64,000 bases of DNA from Streptomyces olivaceus (GCF_000721235.1 NZ_JOFH01000009.1:1-64000), one strand, 5' to 3'. Positions 41,504-50,733 are shown, counted from the stretch's first letter. The notes: generated from the sequence alone by a model not told the origin. Numbers and translations are program-made.

Positions 41504-42085
41504 TCAGGGAACCGTGTGCGAGACGAGGTACACCATCGGATAGTCCGGGTTGTCCAGGTCCACCACGATGTCCTGGGTCGGCGCCGGGTCCGACTGCTCG
41601 TTGACGACGCCCCACCAGGTGCTGGACTCGCGGAACTTCCAGCCGGTGACCCGCTGGGCCCGGTCGCTGATGGTGACCTTGTCCTTCTGCAGCGCGTCCC
41701 GGTCGAGGTCCAGACCGGCCAGGAAGACGTCCAGTCCGGCGGCGGTGGTCTCGAACTGGACGTAGAGCCGGCTGGTCTTCCAGTTGTTGGTCTCGTAGTA
41801 CGCGATCTTGTCGGCGGGCACCGGGACCGGCACCTCGTAGATGCGGCGCTGGAGTTTGGACGGCCAGCCCCTGGTCATGCCGGTCGCCGCGTACTTCGCC
41901 TCCTTGTCCCGGCCGCTGTCGCGGCTCTGGCCCGCGGAGATCGCGAGGTAGCCGGCGGGGACGCCGATGAGCAGCACGATGGTGATCAGGGTGAGCGCGC
42001 GCCGGCGGATCATGTGCCGGCGGTCCTCGCCCGGGGGCCCGGACTCCTCCGGGGACGGCGCCTGGTGCGGCAGGATCTCCGTCAC
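41504..42085 (-). CDS. Single-span membrane protein coupled to ROK kinase
   Basis: A 193-residue protein with a basic cytoplasmic stretch, one membrane span (about 27-48, TLITIVLLIGVPAGYLAISA) and an extracytoplasmic domain containing KLQRRIYEVPVPVPADKI and STWWGVVNEQSDPAPTQDIV. I do not recognise the domain. The start is a GTG at 42085 in GTGA overlap with the ROK kinase. It ends the sugar operon. Confidence 0.75.
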   Translation of the reverse strand: MTEILPHQAPSPEESGPPGEDRRHMIRRRALTLITIVLLIGVPAGYLAISAGQSRDSGRDKEAKYAATGMTRGWPSKLQRRIYEVPVPVPADKIAYYETNNWKTSRLYVQFETTAAGLDVFLAGLDLDRDALQKDKVTISDRAQRVTGWKFRESSTWWGVVNEQSDPAPTQDIVVDLDNPDYPMVYLVSHTVP

Positions 42086-43230
42086 AGCGACTCCCCGGGC
42101 GTGCGGCGGGCCTCGGCGTACCGCTCGTACCGCTCGTAGCGCTCCACCCGGCGCCGCTTGGCCCGGCGGAACCGGCGGGCGACCAGCCGGGCCAGGTCGG
42201 CGGCGCCCACCATGCCGGCGTCGGGGCCGAGCTGGGCGCGGACGATGCGGGCCTCGGGACGGTAGCCGCGGCCGGTGAGCTGGCGCTTGAAGGCGTCGCG
42301 CGCGGGGCCGATCAGCAGGTCGTCGGCGGCGCTGACCCCGCCGCCGATGACGAAGCAGGACGGGTCGAGGGCCGCGGCGAGGTTGGCGATGCCGACGCCG
42401 AGCCACTGGCCGATGTCCTGGAGCAGCTCGACGCACATGGCGTCGCCCTCGCGGGCCAGCTCGGTGATCATCGGTCCGGTGATGTCGCCGATGCTGCCCT
42501 TGACGTGCTCGATGATGCCGTACGCCACCGGCGAGTCGGCGGCGGCCAGCTCGCGGGCCTCCCTGACCAGGGCGTTGCCGGAGCTGTACTGCTCCCAGCA
42601 GCCGCGGTTGCCGCAGGGGCAGCGGTGGCCGCCGGGCACCACCTGCATGTGCCCGAACTCGCCGGCGACCCCGTACTTGCCCCGCTTGACCTGGCCGCCC
42701 TCCAGGATGGCGCCGCCGATGCCGGTGCCCAGCGTGATCATGACGAGGTGGTCCTCGTCGCGGCCGGCGCCGAAGCGCCACTCGGCCCAGGCGGCGGAGT
42801 TGGCGTCGTTGTCCACCAGGACCGGGACGGCGAGGCGGCCGGCGAGGCGGTCGCGCAGCGGTTCGTTGCGCCAGGACAGGTGGGGGGCGAACAGCACGCG
42901 GTTGCGGTCGGCGTCGACCCAGCCGGCCGCGCCGATGCCGACGGCGTGCACGTCGTGCCGGTCGGAGAGGTCCAGGACCAGCTCGACGATGGTGTCCTCG
43001 ACGACCTTGGGGCTCTTGGACTTGTCCGGGGTCTCGGTGCGGAGCCGTTCCAGGATGTTCCCGTCGGCGTCCACGACTCCCGCCATGACTTTCGTGCCGC
43101 CGATGTCGATGCCGACCGTCGGCACGCGGGGTGCCGTCAGGTGCGAGCGGCGTTCCCTCGTGCCCACGGTGCGCAGGACCGGGGCACGGCGGGATCCGAT
43201 GGGGGCGGTGAAGTCGCGGTAGGTGCTCAT
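42082..43230 (-). CDS. ROK-family sugar kinase (glucokinase-like)
   Basis: A 382-residue kinase. An N-terminal extension of about 38 residues precedes the ATP site VGIDIGGTKVMAGVVD. The sugar-binding ENGH-type segment reads DNDANSAAWAE, and the ROK zinc motif is GHRCPCGNRGCWEQYSSG. It phosphorylates a hexose or related sugar taken up by the ABC system upstream. The C-terminus is Arg/Tyr-rich (RRRVERYERYERYAE). There is no clear ribosome-binding site before the ATG at 43230. A 116-base gap separates it from the ATPase gene. Confidence 0.93.
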   Translation of the reverse strand: MSTYRDFTAPIGSRRAPVLRTVGTRERRSHLTAPRVPTVGIDIGGTKVMAGVVDADGNILERLRTETPDKSKSPKVVEDTIVELVLDLSDRHDVHAVGIGAAGWVDADRNRVLFAPHLSWRNEPLRDRLAGRLAVPVLVDNDANSAAWAEWRFGAGRDEDHLVMITLGTGIGGAILEGGQVKRGKYGVAGEFGHMQVVPGGHRCPCGNRGCWEQYSSGNALVREARELAAADSPVAYGIIEHVKGSIGDITGPMITELAREGDAMCVELLQDIGQWLGVGIANLAAALDPSCFVIGGGVSAADDLLIGPARDAFKRQLTGRGYRPEARIVRAQLGPDAGMVGAADLARLVARRFRRAKRRRVERYERYERYAEARRTPGESL

Positions 43231-43325
43231 CGGGTGCGATTGTGCCGCACGGCTCCGCCGGGTGCCGAATGGGACAGGGGGTGGTGTGACCGGTTCGTTG
43301 CCGGGCGCGGGTGCGCCGTGGTTAC

Positions 43326-43349
43326 GCGCACCGTTCCCCGCGCCCCTTA
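43326..43349. repeat. Possible copy of a common Streptomyces intergenic repeat
   Basis: The minus strand reads AAGGGGCGCGGGGAACGG, close to the GGGGCGCGGGGAACTGCGCG element scattered through many Streptomyces genomes. It lies in the gap between the ROK kinase and ATPase genes and might form a processing or termination structure. Identification is from memory. Confidence 0.35.
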
Positions 43350-44159
43350 TCGGCGCCGCAGTTCATGGCGTAGATCGTCCAGCTCGTTCCCGCCCGCCAT
43401 CTGCCCGGTGAGCTCGTCCAGCGTGATGCCCTCGCGGGTGTAGGCGCCCGTCATGGTGCCGCGTTTCAGCAGGACGAACCGGTCGCCCACCAGGTACGCG
43501 TGGTGGGGGTTGTGGGTGATGAGGACGACGCCCAGACCCTGGTCGCGGGCGGCCGCGACGTACTTCAGGACGACTCCCGACTGCTTCACACCCAGGGCCG
43601 CCGTCGGCTCGTCGAGCACCAGGACCTTCGCGCCGAAGTGCACCGCGCGGGCGATGGCCACGCACTGGCGCTCGCCGCCGGAGAGGGTGCCGATGGGCTG
43701 GTCGACGTCGCGCAGGTCGATGCCCATGCGCAGGAGTTCCGCGTGGGTGGTGCGGCGCATGTGCTCGACGTCCATGCGCCGGAACGGCCCCCTGCCCTTG
43801 CGCGGCTCGGAGCCGAGGAAGAAGTTGCGCCAGACCGGCATGAGCGGGACGACGGCGAGATCCTGGTAGACGGTGGCGATGCCGCGGTCCAGGGCCTCGC
43901 GCGGGGAGGAGAGGCGGGTCTCCTCGCCGCCCAGGGCGAGGGTGCCGCCGTCGTGCTGGTGCAGACCCGCGATGATCTTGATGAGCGTCGACTTGCCCGC
44001 ACCGTTGTCGCCCAGCACGCAGGTGACGTCGCCGGCGTACACCTCCAGGGACACGCCTTCGAGGGCGCGGACGTTGCCGTAGTTCTTGCTGACGCCGGAC
44101 AGCTCGACGAGCGGCGTACGGCTGCCCCCGCGCGGTGCGGCGTTCTCGGGCTGCGTCAC
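43347..44159 (-). CDS. Sugar ABC transporter ATP-binding protein, single domain
   Basis: A 270-residue ATPase of the CUT2 (ribose/inositol) class: Walker [11 protein letters not shown]-loop VYQDLAV, signature [15 protein letters not shown], Walker [13 protein letters not shown], and switch His in ITHNPHH. Classic RbsA-type proteins have two such domains; this one has a single domain and presumably forms a dimer, as in FrcA-type systems. The start is the GTG at 44159 in GTGA overlap with the permease. It carries a long LKRG...[17 protein letters not shown] tail. Confidence 0.92.
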   Translation of the reverse strand: MTQPENAAPRGGSRTPLVELSGVSKNYGNVRALEGVSLEVYAGDVTCVLGDNGAGKSTLIKIIAGLHQHDGGTLALGGEETRLSSPREALDRGIATVYQDLAVVPLMPVWRNFFLGSEPRKGRGPFRRMDVEHMRRTTHAELLRMGIDLRDVDQPIGTLSGGERQCVAIARAVHFGAKVLVLDEPTAALGVKQSGVVLKYVAAARDQGLGVVLITHNPHHAYLVGDRFVLLKRGTMTGAYTREGITLDELTGQMAGGNELDDLRHELRRR

Positions 44160-45196
44160 TTGGTGGCCTCCGCGCGCTTGCGGACCCAGGCATTCAGCAG
44201 GGTCGCGAGGAGCAGCATCGCTCCGAGGAAGAACTTGAACCAGTCGGGGTTCCACTCGGCGAAGACGATGCCCTTGCTGGTCATGCCGAAGATGAGGGCG
44301 CCGACCGCCGAGCCGACGGCGCTGCCGTAGCCGCCGGTGATCAGGCAGCCGCCGATGACGGCGGCGATGATGTAGATCAGCTCGTTGCCGACGCCCTCGC
44401 CGGACTGGACGACGTCGTAGGAGAAGAGCAGGTGCTGGCCGGAGATCCAGGCGCCGAGAGCCACTCCCATGTAGAGGCCGATCTTGGTTCTGGTGACCGG
44501 GACGCCCACCGCGCGGGCGGCGTCCTTGTTGCCGCCGACCGCGAGGATCCAGTTGCCGGCGCGGGTGCGCAGCAGGATCCAGCTGGCGACGGCGACCAGG
44601 GCGAGCCACCACAGGATGGTGACCTTGAAGCCGACGCCGCCGACGGTGATCGTGGAGGCGAAGACGTCGCGGGCGGACGGGAAGCCCTCCATGTCGGCGA
44701 TCGACTTGGTGGAGACGGTGCCGCCCACGAGCTTGGTGAAGCCGAGGTTCAGGCCGGTCAGCATCAGGAAGGTGCCCAGCGTGATGATGAAGCTGGGGAG
44801 TTTCGTGCGGGTGAGCATGAAGCCGTTGAAGGCGCCGATCGCCAGGGTGACCAGCAGCGACACGCCGACGCCGACCCAGACGTTCGCGGTCGCCTGATAG
44901 CTGAACATCGACGACACCAGGGCCGACGACGTCACCATGACGCCCGCGGACAGGTCGAACTCGCCGCCGATCATCAGCAGTGCCACCGGGACCGCCATGA
45001 TGCCGATCGTGGAGGCGGCGTAGAGCACCGTGCTGAGGCTGGAGGCCCGCAGGAAGCTGTCGGCGAAGAAGACGAAGAACACGAAGACCGCGATCGCGCC
45101 GACGACGGAGCCCAGCTCGGGGCGGCCCATGAGTTTCCGCAGCGGAGAGGCCTGCAGAATCCTTTCGTCAGCGTCTCTCGCCCGCGTGGCGCTCAT
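44156..45196 (-). CDS. Sugar ABC transporter permease, CUT2 type
   Basis: A 346-residue permease with eight to ten spans. Family marks are [42 protein letters not shown] and the coupling motif [21 protein letters not shown]. It belongs to the RbsC/BPD_transp_2 family. The start is the ATG at 45196, ATGA-overlapping the binding protein. It works with the ATPase at 43347 and the lipoprotein at 45193. Confidence 0.93.
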   Translation of the reverse strand: MSATRARDADERILQASPLRKLMGRPELGSVVGAIAVFVFFVFFADSFLRASSLSTVLYAASTIGIMAVPVALLMIGGEFDLSAGVMVTSSALVSSMFSYQATANVWVGVGVSLLVTLAIGAFNGFMLTRTKLPSFIITLGTFLMLTGLNLGFTKLVGGTVSTKSIADMEGFPSARDVFASTITVGGVGFKVTILWWLALVAVASWILLRTRAGNWILAVGGNKDAARAVGVPVTRTKIGLYMGVALGAWISGQHLLFSYDVVQSGEGVGNELIYIIAAVIGGCLITGGYGSAVGSAVGALIFGMTSKGIVFAEWNPDWFKFFLGAMLLLATLLNAWVRKRAEATK

Positions 45197-46197
45197 CGCG
45201 TGCCCCGCTTGGTGTAGTCGGCCAGCGCGTCGGCGTCGTCCTTGGTGACGATCTCGGGTCCGGTGAGCACCGGCCGGCCGCCGCCGAGGACGTCGGCGTT
45301 GTACTTGTTCAGCCACAGCAGGTCCACGGCCTCGTACCCCTGGAGGTAGGGCTGCTGGTCGACGGCGAAGCCGAGGGTGCCGTCCGCCAGTCCGGCGGCC
45401 ACCTTGGCGTTGAGGTCGAAGGTGTCGACCTCGGCCTCGCTGCCCGCGCCCTGCTTGGCCTTGACCGCGGTGTCGGCGTAGGGGGCGCCGAGGGTGACCA
45501 CGGCGTCGACGGACTTGTCGGTCTGGAGCTTGGCCTCGATGGCGGACTGCACGTCCGGCATGCTGGTGCCGTTGACGTAGAGCCGCTGGACCTTGCCGTC
45601 GAAGGACTTCTCGACCCCGTCGCAGCGCTGCTCGTGGCCGACGTTGCCCTGCTCGTGCAGGACGCACAGGGCCTGCTTGCGGCCTCGCTGGTTCAGCTCG
45701 TCGCCGACCGCCTCGCCCGCGATCGACTCGTCCTGGCCGACGTGGGTGAGGGCGCCGAACGCCTTGGACTCCTCGGACCCGGAGTTCACGGTGATCACCG
45801 GGATACCGGCCTTCCGCGCGCGGGCCAGCGCGGACTTCATCGCGTCGGGCTTGGCGAGCGTGACCACGATGCCGTCGACCCTCTTGTCGATGGCCGCGTC
45901 CACGAGCTGGGCCTGCTGCTGGGCCTCGTCGTCGTGGGAGTAGAGGAAGTTGATGTTGTCCTTGACGGCGGCCTGCTCGGCACCGCTCTGGACGATGTCC
46001 CAGAAGGTGTCTCCGTCACCCGAGTGAGTGATCATCGCGAAGGTCCAGCGCGGCGTGTTCACCGCCGCCTTCCCCTGGGCCGACGCGGCCTTGCGGGCGT
46101 CCTCGGCGCGCTTGCCGCCGGTACTGCTGCAGCCGGCCAGGGACACCGACAGTGCCCCTGCCAGTGCGATGCCCACCCATGTCCGAAACCGTGCCAC
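45193..46197 (-). CDS. Sugar-binding lipoprotein, RbsB-like
   Basis: A 334-residue periplasmic-binding-protein-like lipoprotein with a lipobox LSLAGC near residue 24 and the type I fold: WTFAMITHSGDGDTFWDIV, AIDKRVDGIVVTLAKPDAM and GIPVITVNSGSEES. Sequence places it in the ribose/inositol group; the sugar is not certain. The start is the GTG at 46197 after AAGG. It leads the operon, and the GntR operator-like sites at 46281-46346 are upstream. Confidence 0.92.
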   Translation of the reverse strand: MARFRTWVGIALAGALSVSLAGCSSTGGKRAEDARKAASAQGKAAVNTPRWTFAMITHSGDGDTFWDIVQSGAEQAAVKDNINFLYSHDDEAQQQAQLVDAAIDKRVDGIVVTLAKPDAMKSALARARKAGIPVITVNSGSEESKAFGALTHVGQDESIAGEAVGDELNQRGRKQALCVLHEQGNVGHEQRCDGVEKSFDGKVQRLYVNGTSMPDVQSAIEAKLQTDKSVDAVVTLGAPYADTAVKAKQGAGSEAEVDTFDLNAKVAAGLADGTLGFAVDQQPYLQGYEAVDLLWLNKYNADVLGGGRPVLTGPEIVTKDDADALADYTKRGTR

Positions 46198-46280
46198 GAG
46201 GCCGTGCCCTTCTTGCTGTGCCGTGCTGTGCGCGCCGGGCGCCCGGCGCCCGGCCGGGATCCGCGGATCCCAAACGCCCC

Positions 46281-46295
46281 ATTGTCCGACACACA
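46281..46295. promoter_or_regulatory. GntR-type operator, partial copy
   Basis: ATTGTCCGACACACA keeps the left half TTGTCCG of the palindrome seen at 46334-46346 and 47269-47281. It lies 84 bases upstream of the binding-protein start. Confidence 0.4.
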
Positions 46296-46333
46296 AGCGG
46301 AGCGCGTGCTTCCGGGGACCGGTCACGGGTCAC

Positions 46334-46346
46334 ATTGTCCGGACAT
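46334..46346. promoter_or_regulatory. GntR-type operator palindrome upstream of sugar operon
   Basis: ATTGTCCGGACAT contains the perfect palindrome TGTCCGGACA (46336-46345). The same 13 bases occur in front of the dehydrogenase/gntR pair. It lies 137 bases upstream of the binding-protein gene. Confidence 0.65.
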
Positions 46347-46455
46347 GGCGAGAAACCCGCACGGCGCGGGCGACCACTCGGCTGAGCCGCAGACACCGGC
46401 CGGCCTGGCCGAGCACCTCACCAGTACGGACGCCGGTCGGTGCGGGCCGAGCCCG

Positions 46456-47220
46456 TCAGGACCGTACGAGCAGCTGGAACTCGAAGGAGTAGCGGGACGG
46501 CCGGTAGGTGTGCGTCCCGAACTCGACGGCGCGTCCCGTGTCGTCGAACGTCGCGCGCTCCATGGTGAGCAGCGGGGCGCCCTCGTCCTCGCCGAGCCGG
46601 TCGGCCTCGTCGGCGGTGGCGGCGCGGGCGCCGATGGTCTGGCGGGCGCTGTGCAGGGTGATGCCGACGGCACGCATGAGCCGGTACAGGCCGGTGGCCT
46701 CCAGTTGCCCGGTGTCCAGGTCGAGGAGGCCGGGCGGCAGGTAGTTGCACATGTACGCCATCGGTTCGCCGTGCGTCAGCCGCAGCCGTTCGACGCGGTG
46801 CACGTCGCTGTCCTCGGCCACCGAGAGCGCGGCGGCGACCTCCGCGGTGGCCGGGACGACGGTGTTGACCAGGACCTTCGTGGCCGGACGCTGCCCTGCC
46901 GCCTCCAGGTCGTCGAAGAGGCTGCTGAGTTCCAGCGGGCGCCTGACCTTGCTGTGCACGACCTGGGTGCCCACGCCCCGGCGGCGCACCAGGAGGCCCT
47001 TGTCGACCAGTGACTGGATGGCCTGCCGGACGGTGGGCCGGGACAGACCGAGCCGCGCGGCCAGCTCGATCTCGTTGCCCAGAAGGCTGCCGGGTGTCAG
47101 TGCGCCGTGCTCGATCGCGACCTCCAGTTGCTGCGACAGCTGGAAGTACAGCGGCACGGGGCTGCCGCGATCCACGCTGAGGTCCAGCGACACGGTCGGG
47201 TCCACTTCTGGTTTCGGCAC
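46456..47220 (-). CDS. GntR-family regulator, HutC type
   Basis: A 254-residue regulator. The winged helix has LLGNEIELAARLGLSRPTVRQAIQSLVDKGLLVRRRGVGTQV at about 40-85, followed by a UTRA/HutC ligand domain with MERATFDDTGRAVEFGTHTYRPSRYSFEF. It senses a small metabolite, probably a sugar or sugar phosphate. The start is the GTG at 47220. It is divergent from the Gfo/Idh/MocA dehydrogenase, and its likely operator TGTCCGGACA sits in both the spacer and the sugar-operon promoter. Confidence 0.93.
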   Translation of the reverse strand: MPKPEVDPTVSLDLSVDRGSPVPLYFQLSQQLEVAIEHGALTPGSLLGNEIELAARLGLSRPTVRQAIQSLVDKGLLVRRRGVGTQVVHSKVRRPLELSSLFDDLEAAGQRPATKVLVNTVVPATAEVAAALSVAEDSDVHRVERLRLTHGEPMAYMCNYLPPGLLDLDTGQLEATGLYRLMRAVGITLHSARQTIGARAATADEADRLGEDEGAPLLTMERATFDDTGRAVEFGTHTYRPSRYSFEFQLLVRS

Positions 47221-47268
47221 GCGCCGAGCGTAGCTCCGCGCACTGACGACGGGAAGTTGCGCGGTCCG

Positions 47269-47281
47269 ATTGTCCGGACAT
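47269..47281. promoter_or_regulatory. GntR-type operator palindrome, dehydrogenase side
   Basis: ATTGTCCGGACAT, identical to the site at 46334-46346, centred 48 bases before the dehydrogenase start and 55 bases before gntR. Confidence 0.7.
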
Positions 47282-47322
47282 ACGGATTGACAGTGCGCGG
47301 GCTGTGAGCCCACTTTGATTCC

Positions 47323-48357
47323 ATGCGCATCGGGGTCATCGGTACGGGCCGCATCGGCACCGTTCACGCCAACACGCTCAGCCGCCATCGCGACGTCGGA
47401 TCACTGATCCTCACGGACGCCGACCTCTCCCGGGCCCAGGACCTGGCCCACCGTCTGGGCGAGACCGCGGCGCCCGGAGTGGACGAGATCTTCCAGTGGG
47501 GAGTGGACGCGGTGGTGATCACCACGGCGACGCCGGCCCACGCCGAGCTGATCGGCCGGGCGGCGCGCTCGGGGCTGCCCGTGTTCTGCGAGAAGCCGAT
47601 AGCTCTCGATCTGCCCGGGACCTTACAGGCGATCGCCGAGGTGGAGAGCGCGGGCACGATCCTGCAGATGGGGTTCCAGCGCCGCTTCGACACCGGCTAC
47701 ACGGGCGCGCGGGAGGCGGTGCGGTCCGGGCGGCTGGGCCGGCTGCACACCGTCCGCGCGGTGACCAGTGACCAGACGCCGCCACCGGCCGAGTACCTGC
47801 CGCAGTCCGGCGGCCTCTACCGGGACACGCTCATCCACGACTTCGACGTCCTGCGCTGGGTGACCGGCCGGGAGGTCGTCGACGTGTACGCCGCCGGGTC
47901 CGACGCCGGGCCGCCGATGTTCCGGGCGGCGGACGACGTGGACACCGGCACGGCCCTGCTCACCCTGGACGACGGCACGCTGGCCACGGTGACGGGGACG
48001 CGGCTGAACGGGGCGGGGTACGACGTGCGCATGGAGCTGGCCGGGGAGCTGGACCAGATCGTCGTGGGCCTGGACGACCGTACGCCGATCGCGTCGACCG
48101 AACCGACCGGGCCGCCGGCCGCGGACAAGCCGTGGACGGGCTTCGTGGAACGCTTCGGGCCCGCCTACGAGGCGGAGCTGGCCACGTTCGTACAGGTCGT
48201 ACGGGGCGAGCGGCCCAACCCGTGCGACGGGCGCGAGGCGCTGCAGGCCCTGCGGATCGCCGAGGCCTGCGACCTCTCCCGCCGCGAGCGCAGGCCCGTA
48301 CGGCCCGCCGAGCTTCCCGGCGCCCCCACCGGCCGGCATCCGGCCGGCGTCCACTGA
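47323..48357 (+). CDS. Gfo/Idh/MocA-family dehydrogenase, inositol 2-dehydrogenase-like
   Basis: A 344-residue NAD(P)-dependent dehydrogenase. The Rossmann motif is GVIGTGRIGTVHA at the N-terminus, the catalytic Lys is in CEKPIALD near residue 97, and the sugar-site His is in YRDTLIHDFDVLRWVTG. This combination is typical of myo-inositol 2-dehydrogenases. It starts the catabolism of a cyclitol or sugar imported by the neighbouring ABC system. It is divergent from gntR and behind the shared palindrome. Confidence 0.9.
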   Translation: MRIGVIGTGRIGTVHANTLSRHRDVGSLILTDADLSRAQDLAHRLGETAAPGVDEIFQWGVDAVVITTATPAHAELIGRAARSGLPVFCEKPIALDLPGTLQAIAEVESAGTILQMGFQRRFDTGYTGAREAVRSGRLGRLHTVRAVTSDQTPPPAEYLPQSGGLYRDTLIHDFDVLRWVTGREVVDVYAAGSDAGPPMFRAADDVDTGTALLTLDDGTLATVTGTRLNGAGYDVRMELAGELDQIVVGLDDRTPIASTEPTGPPAADKPWTGFVERFGPAYEAELATFVQVVRGERPNPCDGREALQALRIAEACDLSRRERRPVRPAELPGAPTGRHPAGVH

Positions 48358-48480
48358 GGGCACCGGCCTCACCCGGGTCGGCGATCCCGCACCGACGGGC
48401 CCCGGACCGGCGAATTCCGGTCCGACGCCCCCCGGCCCAGCACCCCCGGCCCGCCGCCTCTCCCCCCTTACTGATCCCTG

Positions 48481-49140
48481 TCAGGCGTCGGCGCCGGTCC
48501 GGCCGGTGGCGAGCAGCTGCGTCTCCCAGGCGAAGGCGACACCGGTGGCGCCCCCGTGCTCCGCCAGCACCTCGGCCAGGGCCGGGATGGTCTCCTCGCG
48601 GGCGTAGTCGCGCTGCCACTCACTCATCACGGCCAGCCAGGTGATGGGCACGACGCCCGCCTGGATCATGCGCCGCACGGCCATGTCGTGGCTCTCCTCC
48701 GAGGCACCGCCCGAGGCGTCGGTGACGACGTAGACGTCGAAGCCCTCGCCCGCCGCCTGTATCGCGGGCATCGCGACGCAGACCTCCGTCCAGAGACCGG
48801 CGATGATCAGCTTCTTGCGGCCGGTCGCCTTGACGGCGTCGACGACGCGCTCGTCCTGCCAGGTGTTGACGAGCGTGCGGTTGATCGGCTTCTGGTCCGG
48901 AAACACGTCCTGCAGCCCCTTGATGAGGTAGCCGCCGCGTTCCTCCAGCACGGTCGTCAGGATGGTCGGCACACCGAACCCCTTGGCGGCCTTGGCGAGG
49001 CCGACGGCGTTGTTCACGATCATCGTGGGCTCGTGGCTGTTCAGGTTGGCGAACTGGAACGGCTGGTGGTCGATCAGGACGACGACGCTCTGCTCGGGCG
49101 TCAGCAGCGCCTGCAGTCCGGACTTCGTTCCGTTGCTCAT
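48481..49140 (-). CDS. Isochorismatase-family cysteine hydrolase, YcaC type
   Basis: A 219-residue hydrolase. The catalytic triad can be read as Asp in VVLIDHQPFQF, Lys in the WQDERVVDAVK region and Cys in GLWTEVCVAMP near residue 120. YcaC proteins form ring-shaped oligomers; physiological substrates are unknown. The start is the ATG at 49140 (MSNGTKSG) after GAGAGGGA. It is paralogous to the hydrolase at 1-509 but has a different regulatory site: a MarR-type palindrome at 49253-49268 and a half-site at 49218-49227. Confidence 0.93.
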   Translation of the reverse strand: MSNGTKSGLQALLTPEQSVVVLIDHQPFQFANLNSHEPTMIVNNAVGLAKAAKGFGVPTILTTVLEERGGYLIKGLQDVFPDQKPINRTLVNTWQDERVVDAVKATGRKKLIIAGLWTEVCVAMPAIQAAGEGFDVYVVTDASGGASEESHDMAVRRMIQAGVVPITWLAVMSEWQRDYAREETIPALAEVLAEHGGATGVAFAWETQLLATGRTGADA

Positions 49141-49217
49141 GGTGATCCCTCTCCCGGTATGCGTATCCGCTGTGACCGCGATGCTCAGAGACATCGGCAA
49201 CGGGCCGCTCAGTCACT

Positions 49218-49268
49218 CAAGTTGATGACGTGTCACCTATATTAGCGACACTGGTTGATACGTCAACC
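49218..49268. promoter_or_regulatory. MarR-type operator sites upstream of isochorismatase
   Basis: CAAGTTGATG at 49218-49227 equals the left half of the 20-base palindrome at 51712-51731. GGTTGATACGTCAACC at 49253-49268 is a second, more symmetric copy with 6-base perfect arms. Both are upstream of the hydrolase at 49140, on the 77-128 base side. Confidence 0.6.
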
Positions 49269-49343
49269 AATCGGTCGCGAGGCTGCTCCAAAGGGCGGGG
49301 AAGGATCATTGACGGCCAGGCGCACGCCCCCCGAACGGGACGC

Positions 49344-49682
49344 TCAGTCGAGCTGCGCCTTCAGCCAGCGCAGCACCTCGGGCGTGACGGGGTCGGTGAT
49401 GTCCGCGAACTCGTCGTGCCGCTTGAGGAACTTGGCGACGTAGGGGCAGACCGGGACGATCCGCATGCCGGACGCACGCACGTCGGCGAGCGCCTGCTGG
49501 ACCAGCTGCGGGGCCAGCCCCCGGCCGGCGAACGCCTCGTCGACCTCCGTGTGGAAGAAGACCCGCTGCGCGCCCAGATCGCGGTAGGCGGTCAGTCCGG
49601 CGCGTTCTCCGTCGACCAGGATCTCGTACCGGCGCTCGGCGTCCACCCGTTCGACGACCGTGGTGCTGGAGGACTCGCTCAT
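49344..49682 (-). CDS. Small GNAT-family N-acetyltransferase, YjdJ type
   Basis: A 112-residue acetyltransferase of the short YjdJ type: RYEILVDGERAGLTAYRDL, then HTEVDEAFAGRGLAPQLVQQAL with the Q/R-x-x-G-x-G/A acetyl-CoA loop, and VPVCPYVAKFLKRH. It is paralogous to the protein at 51332-51640. The substrate is unknown. The start is the ATG at 49682 after AAAGG. It lies 22 bases downstream of the pirin gene, so they are probably in one transcript. Confidence 0.92.
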   Translation of the reverse strand: MSESSSTTVVERVDAERRYEILVDGERAGLTAYRDLGAQRVFFHTEVDEAFAGRGLAPQLVQQALADVRASGMRIVPVCPYVAKFLKRHDEFADITDPVTPEVLRWLKAQLD

Positions 49683-49704
49683 GGTGTGCCTTTCGTCGGG
49701 GGGT

Positions 49705-50694
49705 TCAGCGGGTCGGCGGGTTGCGGCGCGGCGTGAGGACGGCGTTCGGCAGAGCCGGGGCGGGAAGGCGGCCTCCGGGGTGGTCCCCGATGACGCCGAA
49801 GCGGTCGGTGGAGGCTTCCCAGTCCTCGCGGGCCCGCACGATGTCCTCGTGACTGCGGCCGACGAAGTTCCACCACATGACGATCTCCTCACCGAAGGGC
49901 GGCCCTCCGAGGAGGACGAGCCGCGCCGGGGCGTCGGTCTCGTTGGCGACCGTCAGGACGTCCGCGCCGCGGGGGACGTAGCCGAGTTCGGCGGGCCGCA
50001 GCACGGTGTCGAGCAGGCGGACGTCCCCCCTGTCCACGAGGAGGCCGTGCTCGAACGTCGCGTCCACGGGAAGGGCGAGCGTCCCGTGCGGTTCGACGAC
50101 GATCTCGGCGCCGAGCAGCGGCGTGAAGCCCCGGACCGGGGAGGTCCGGCCGGCGAGGGAACCCAGGAACACCCTGATCTCGGCCCCGTCGACCCGCGCG
50201 GGTTCGGGCACGTAGTGCTGGAAGTCCCGGGCGGCGCCGCGGTGTTCCTCGGGCAGCGCGACCCACAGCTGGACGCCGTGGATGACGGTGGTGTCCGGGG
50301 TGGAGACCTCCGAGTGGGCGATGCCGTGTCCGCCGGTCATGAGGTTCATCTCGCCGGGCCGGATCAGGGCGTGGGTGCCGAGGGTGTCGCGATGCTCGAT
50401 CTCTCCGCTGAACAGCCAGCTCACCGTCTGCAGTCCGGTGTGCGGATGCGGGGGCATGTTCATTCCGCCCAGTGCGGCGACCTCGTGCGGGCCGTAGTGG
50501 TCGGCGAAGCACCAGGCACCGATGAGCGAGCGCAACCGCTGGGGCAGCGTCCGCCGCACGCGCATCGCCCGCGGGCCGCCCAGGGGGACCTCACGCGCCG
50601 ACAGGACGTCGACCCGGGCGGCCCCGGGCGGCCGGTCGCCCTCTACGGGCGCACCGCAGCGCAGAGCCGCGGCACCGGTTTCCGTGTTGCTCAC
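49705..50694 (-). CDS. Pirin-family protein
   Basis: A 329-residue bicupin. The metal site in the first cupin is visible as HPHTGLQTVSWLFSGEIEHRD with further His in GGHGIAHSE, as in quercetinase-like pirins. Conserved HYGPHEVAALGGMNMPPHPH supports the call. Pirins bind iron and are linked to oxidative stress or quinone/flavonoid oxidation. The start is the GTG at 50694 after GGGAGG; the GTG at 50703 is too close to the site. It is divergent from the AhpD-like gene, with the shared palindrome at 50718-50733. Confidence 0.93.
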   Translation of the reverse strand: MSNTETGAAALRCGAPVEGDRPPGAARVDVLSAREVPLGGPRAMRVRRTLPQRLRSLIGAWCFADHYGPHEVAALGGMNMPPHPHTGLQTVSWLFSGEIEHRDTLGTHALIRPGEMNLMTGGHGIAHSEVSTPDTTVIHGVQLWVALPEEHRGAARDFQHYVPEPARVDGAEIRVFLGSLAGRTSPVRGFTPLLGAEIVVEPHGTLALPVDATFEHGLLVDRGDVRLLDTVLRPAELGYVPRGADVLTVANETDAPARLVLLGGPPFGEEIVMWWNFVGRSHEDIVRAREDWEASTDRFGVIGDHPGGRLPAPALPNAVLTPRRNPPTR

Positions 50695-50717
50695 CGAGAG
50701 CACCTCCCGCTCGATCT

Positions 50718-50733
50718 GGTTGTCGCATCAACT
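50718..50733. promoter_or_regulatory. MarR-type operator, pirin/AhpD spacer
   Basis: GGTTGTCGCATCAACT agrees with the core AGTTGATGCATCAACT at 13 of 16 positions. It lies 24 bases before the pirin start and 87 before the divergent AhpD-like gene. Confidence 0.65.

Noticed and set aside
38594..42139. Plus-strand frame of 1181 codons over the SNF2 gene
   Set aside because: A shadow frame rich in Gly/Arg/Val; the minus strand has the helicase motifs.
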